From Kiloniellales bacterium (GTDB taxonomy: Bacteria; Pseudomonadota; Alphaproteobacteria; Kiloniellales; JAKSDN01), in assembly GCA_030064845.1 (NCBI GenBank), contig JASJEC010000001.1:124001-188000 (forward strand): DNA of 64,000 nt. Reading direction: 5' to 3'. Below, in pieces: positions 63,224-64,000 of this stretch. The stretch's first letter is position 1. Each line of letters starts with the position of its first letter. The notes beneath the pieces were generated by a model. That model was not told where the DNA came from and did not search any database. It worked only from the letters and a program-made list of their open reading frames with translations. The position numbers were made by a program, and so were the translations under genes.

Positions 63224-64000
<777 letters not shown>

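Overview
The window is high-GC chromosomal DNA from an alphaproteobacterium, most likely of the Rhodospirillales/Kiloniellales type. Three things suggest this. The run proS-lolCD-dnaE, rpsB-tsf-pyrH-frr-uppS-cdsA-dxr-rseP-bamA-skp-fabZ, gltA/gltX, comEC/lexA, moeA-moaC-trpCDG, trpE-ppiD, tpiA-secG-pyrG is the order known from that class. ProS is the short form. The lexA promoter carries direct-repeat GTTC-N7-GTTC SOS boxes. About 58 protein genes are visible, two of them cut by the window ends. I see no rRNA, tRNA or CRISPR array.

Left part (1-8.2 kb). A TPR-containing protein runs off the left edge. It is divergent from a ferredoxin-NADP reductase, followed by korA-korB (2-oxoacid:ferredoxin oxidoreductase). 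A MarR regulator, a histidine ammonia-lyase and a single small Flp-type pilin gene lie on the minus strand.

Accessory part (8.2-24.6 kb). This is a nitrogen/amine metabolism island. It holds a GlxA-type regulator, a 4Fe-4S protein, a class I glutamine amidotransferase, an agmatinase-family ureohydrolase, a Rieske oxygenase, a HAD phosphatase, a nitrilase-family amidase, a PuuR-like XRE-cupin regulator, a flavin amine oxidase, a VOC protein and an NDUFA9-like reductase. It ends with an N-methylglutamate-synthase-like trio (mgsABC/glxBCD), a gamma-glutamylmethylamide-synthetase-like enzyme (gmaS/glnT) and an MmgE/PrpD protein. The content fits gamma-glutamylation and oxidation of amines released from guanidino or N-methylated compounds. 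The N-methylglutamate dehydrogenase genes of the classical pathway are not in the window.

Core part (24.6-64 kb). This region holds translation, envelope biogenesis and isoprenoid genes, then citrate synthase, GltX, ComEC, LexA, molybdopterin and tryptophan genes. Two departures from the usual order stand out. The lpxD and lpxA-lpxI-lpxB genes that normally flank fabZ are absent. A copper module (copA-cueR) plus a polysaccharide deacetylase-like gene sits between trpG and trpE. cueR has no ATG, GTG or TTG start and appears to begin at ATA behind a perfect Shine-Dalgarno sequence.

Repeats. A composite two-hairpin palindromic element of about 140 bp occurs twice (13.7 kb and 48.2 kb), with a half copy at 43.0 kb. 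A separate 196-bp MITE-like element with 28-bp terminal inverted repeats abuts the trpE start codon.
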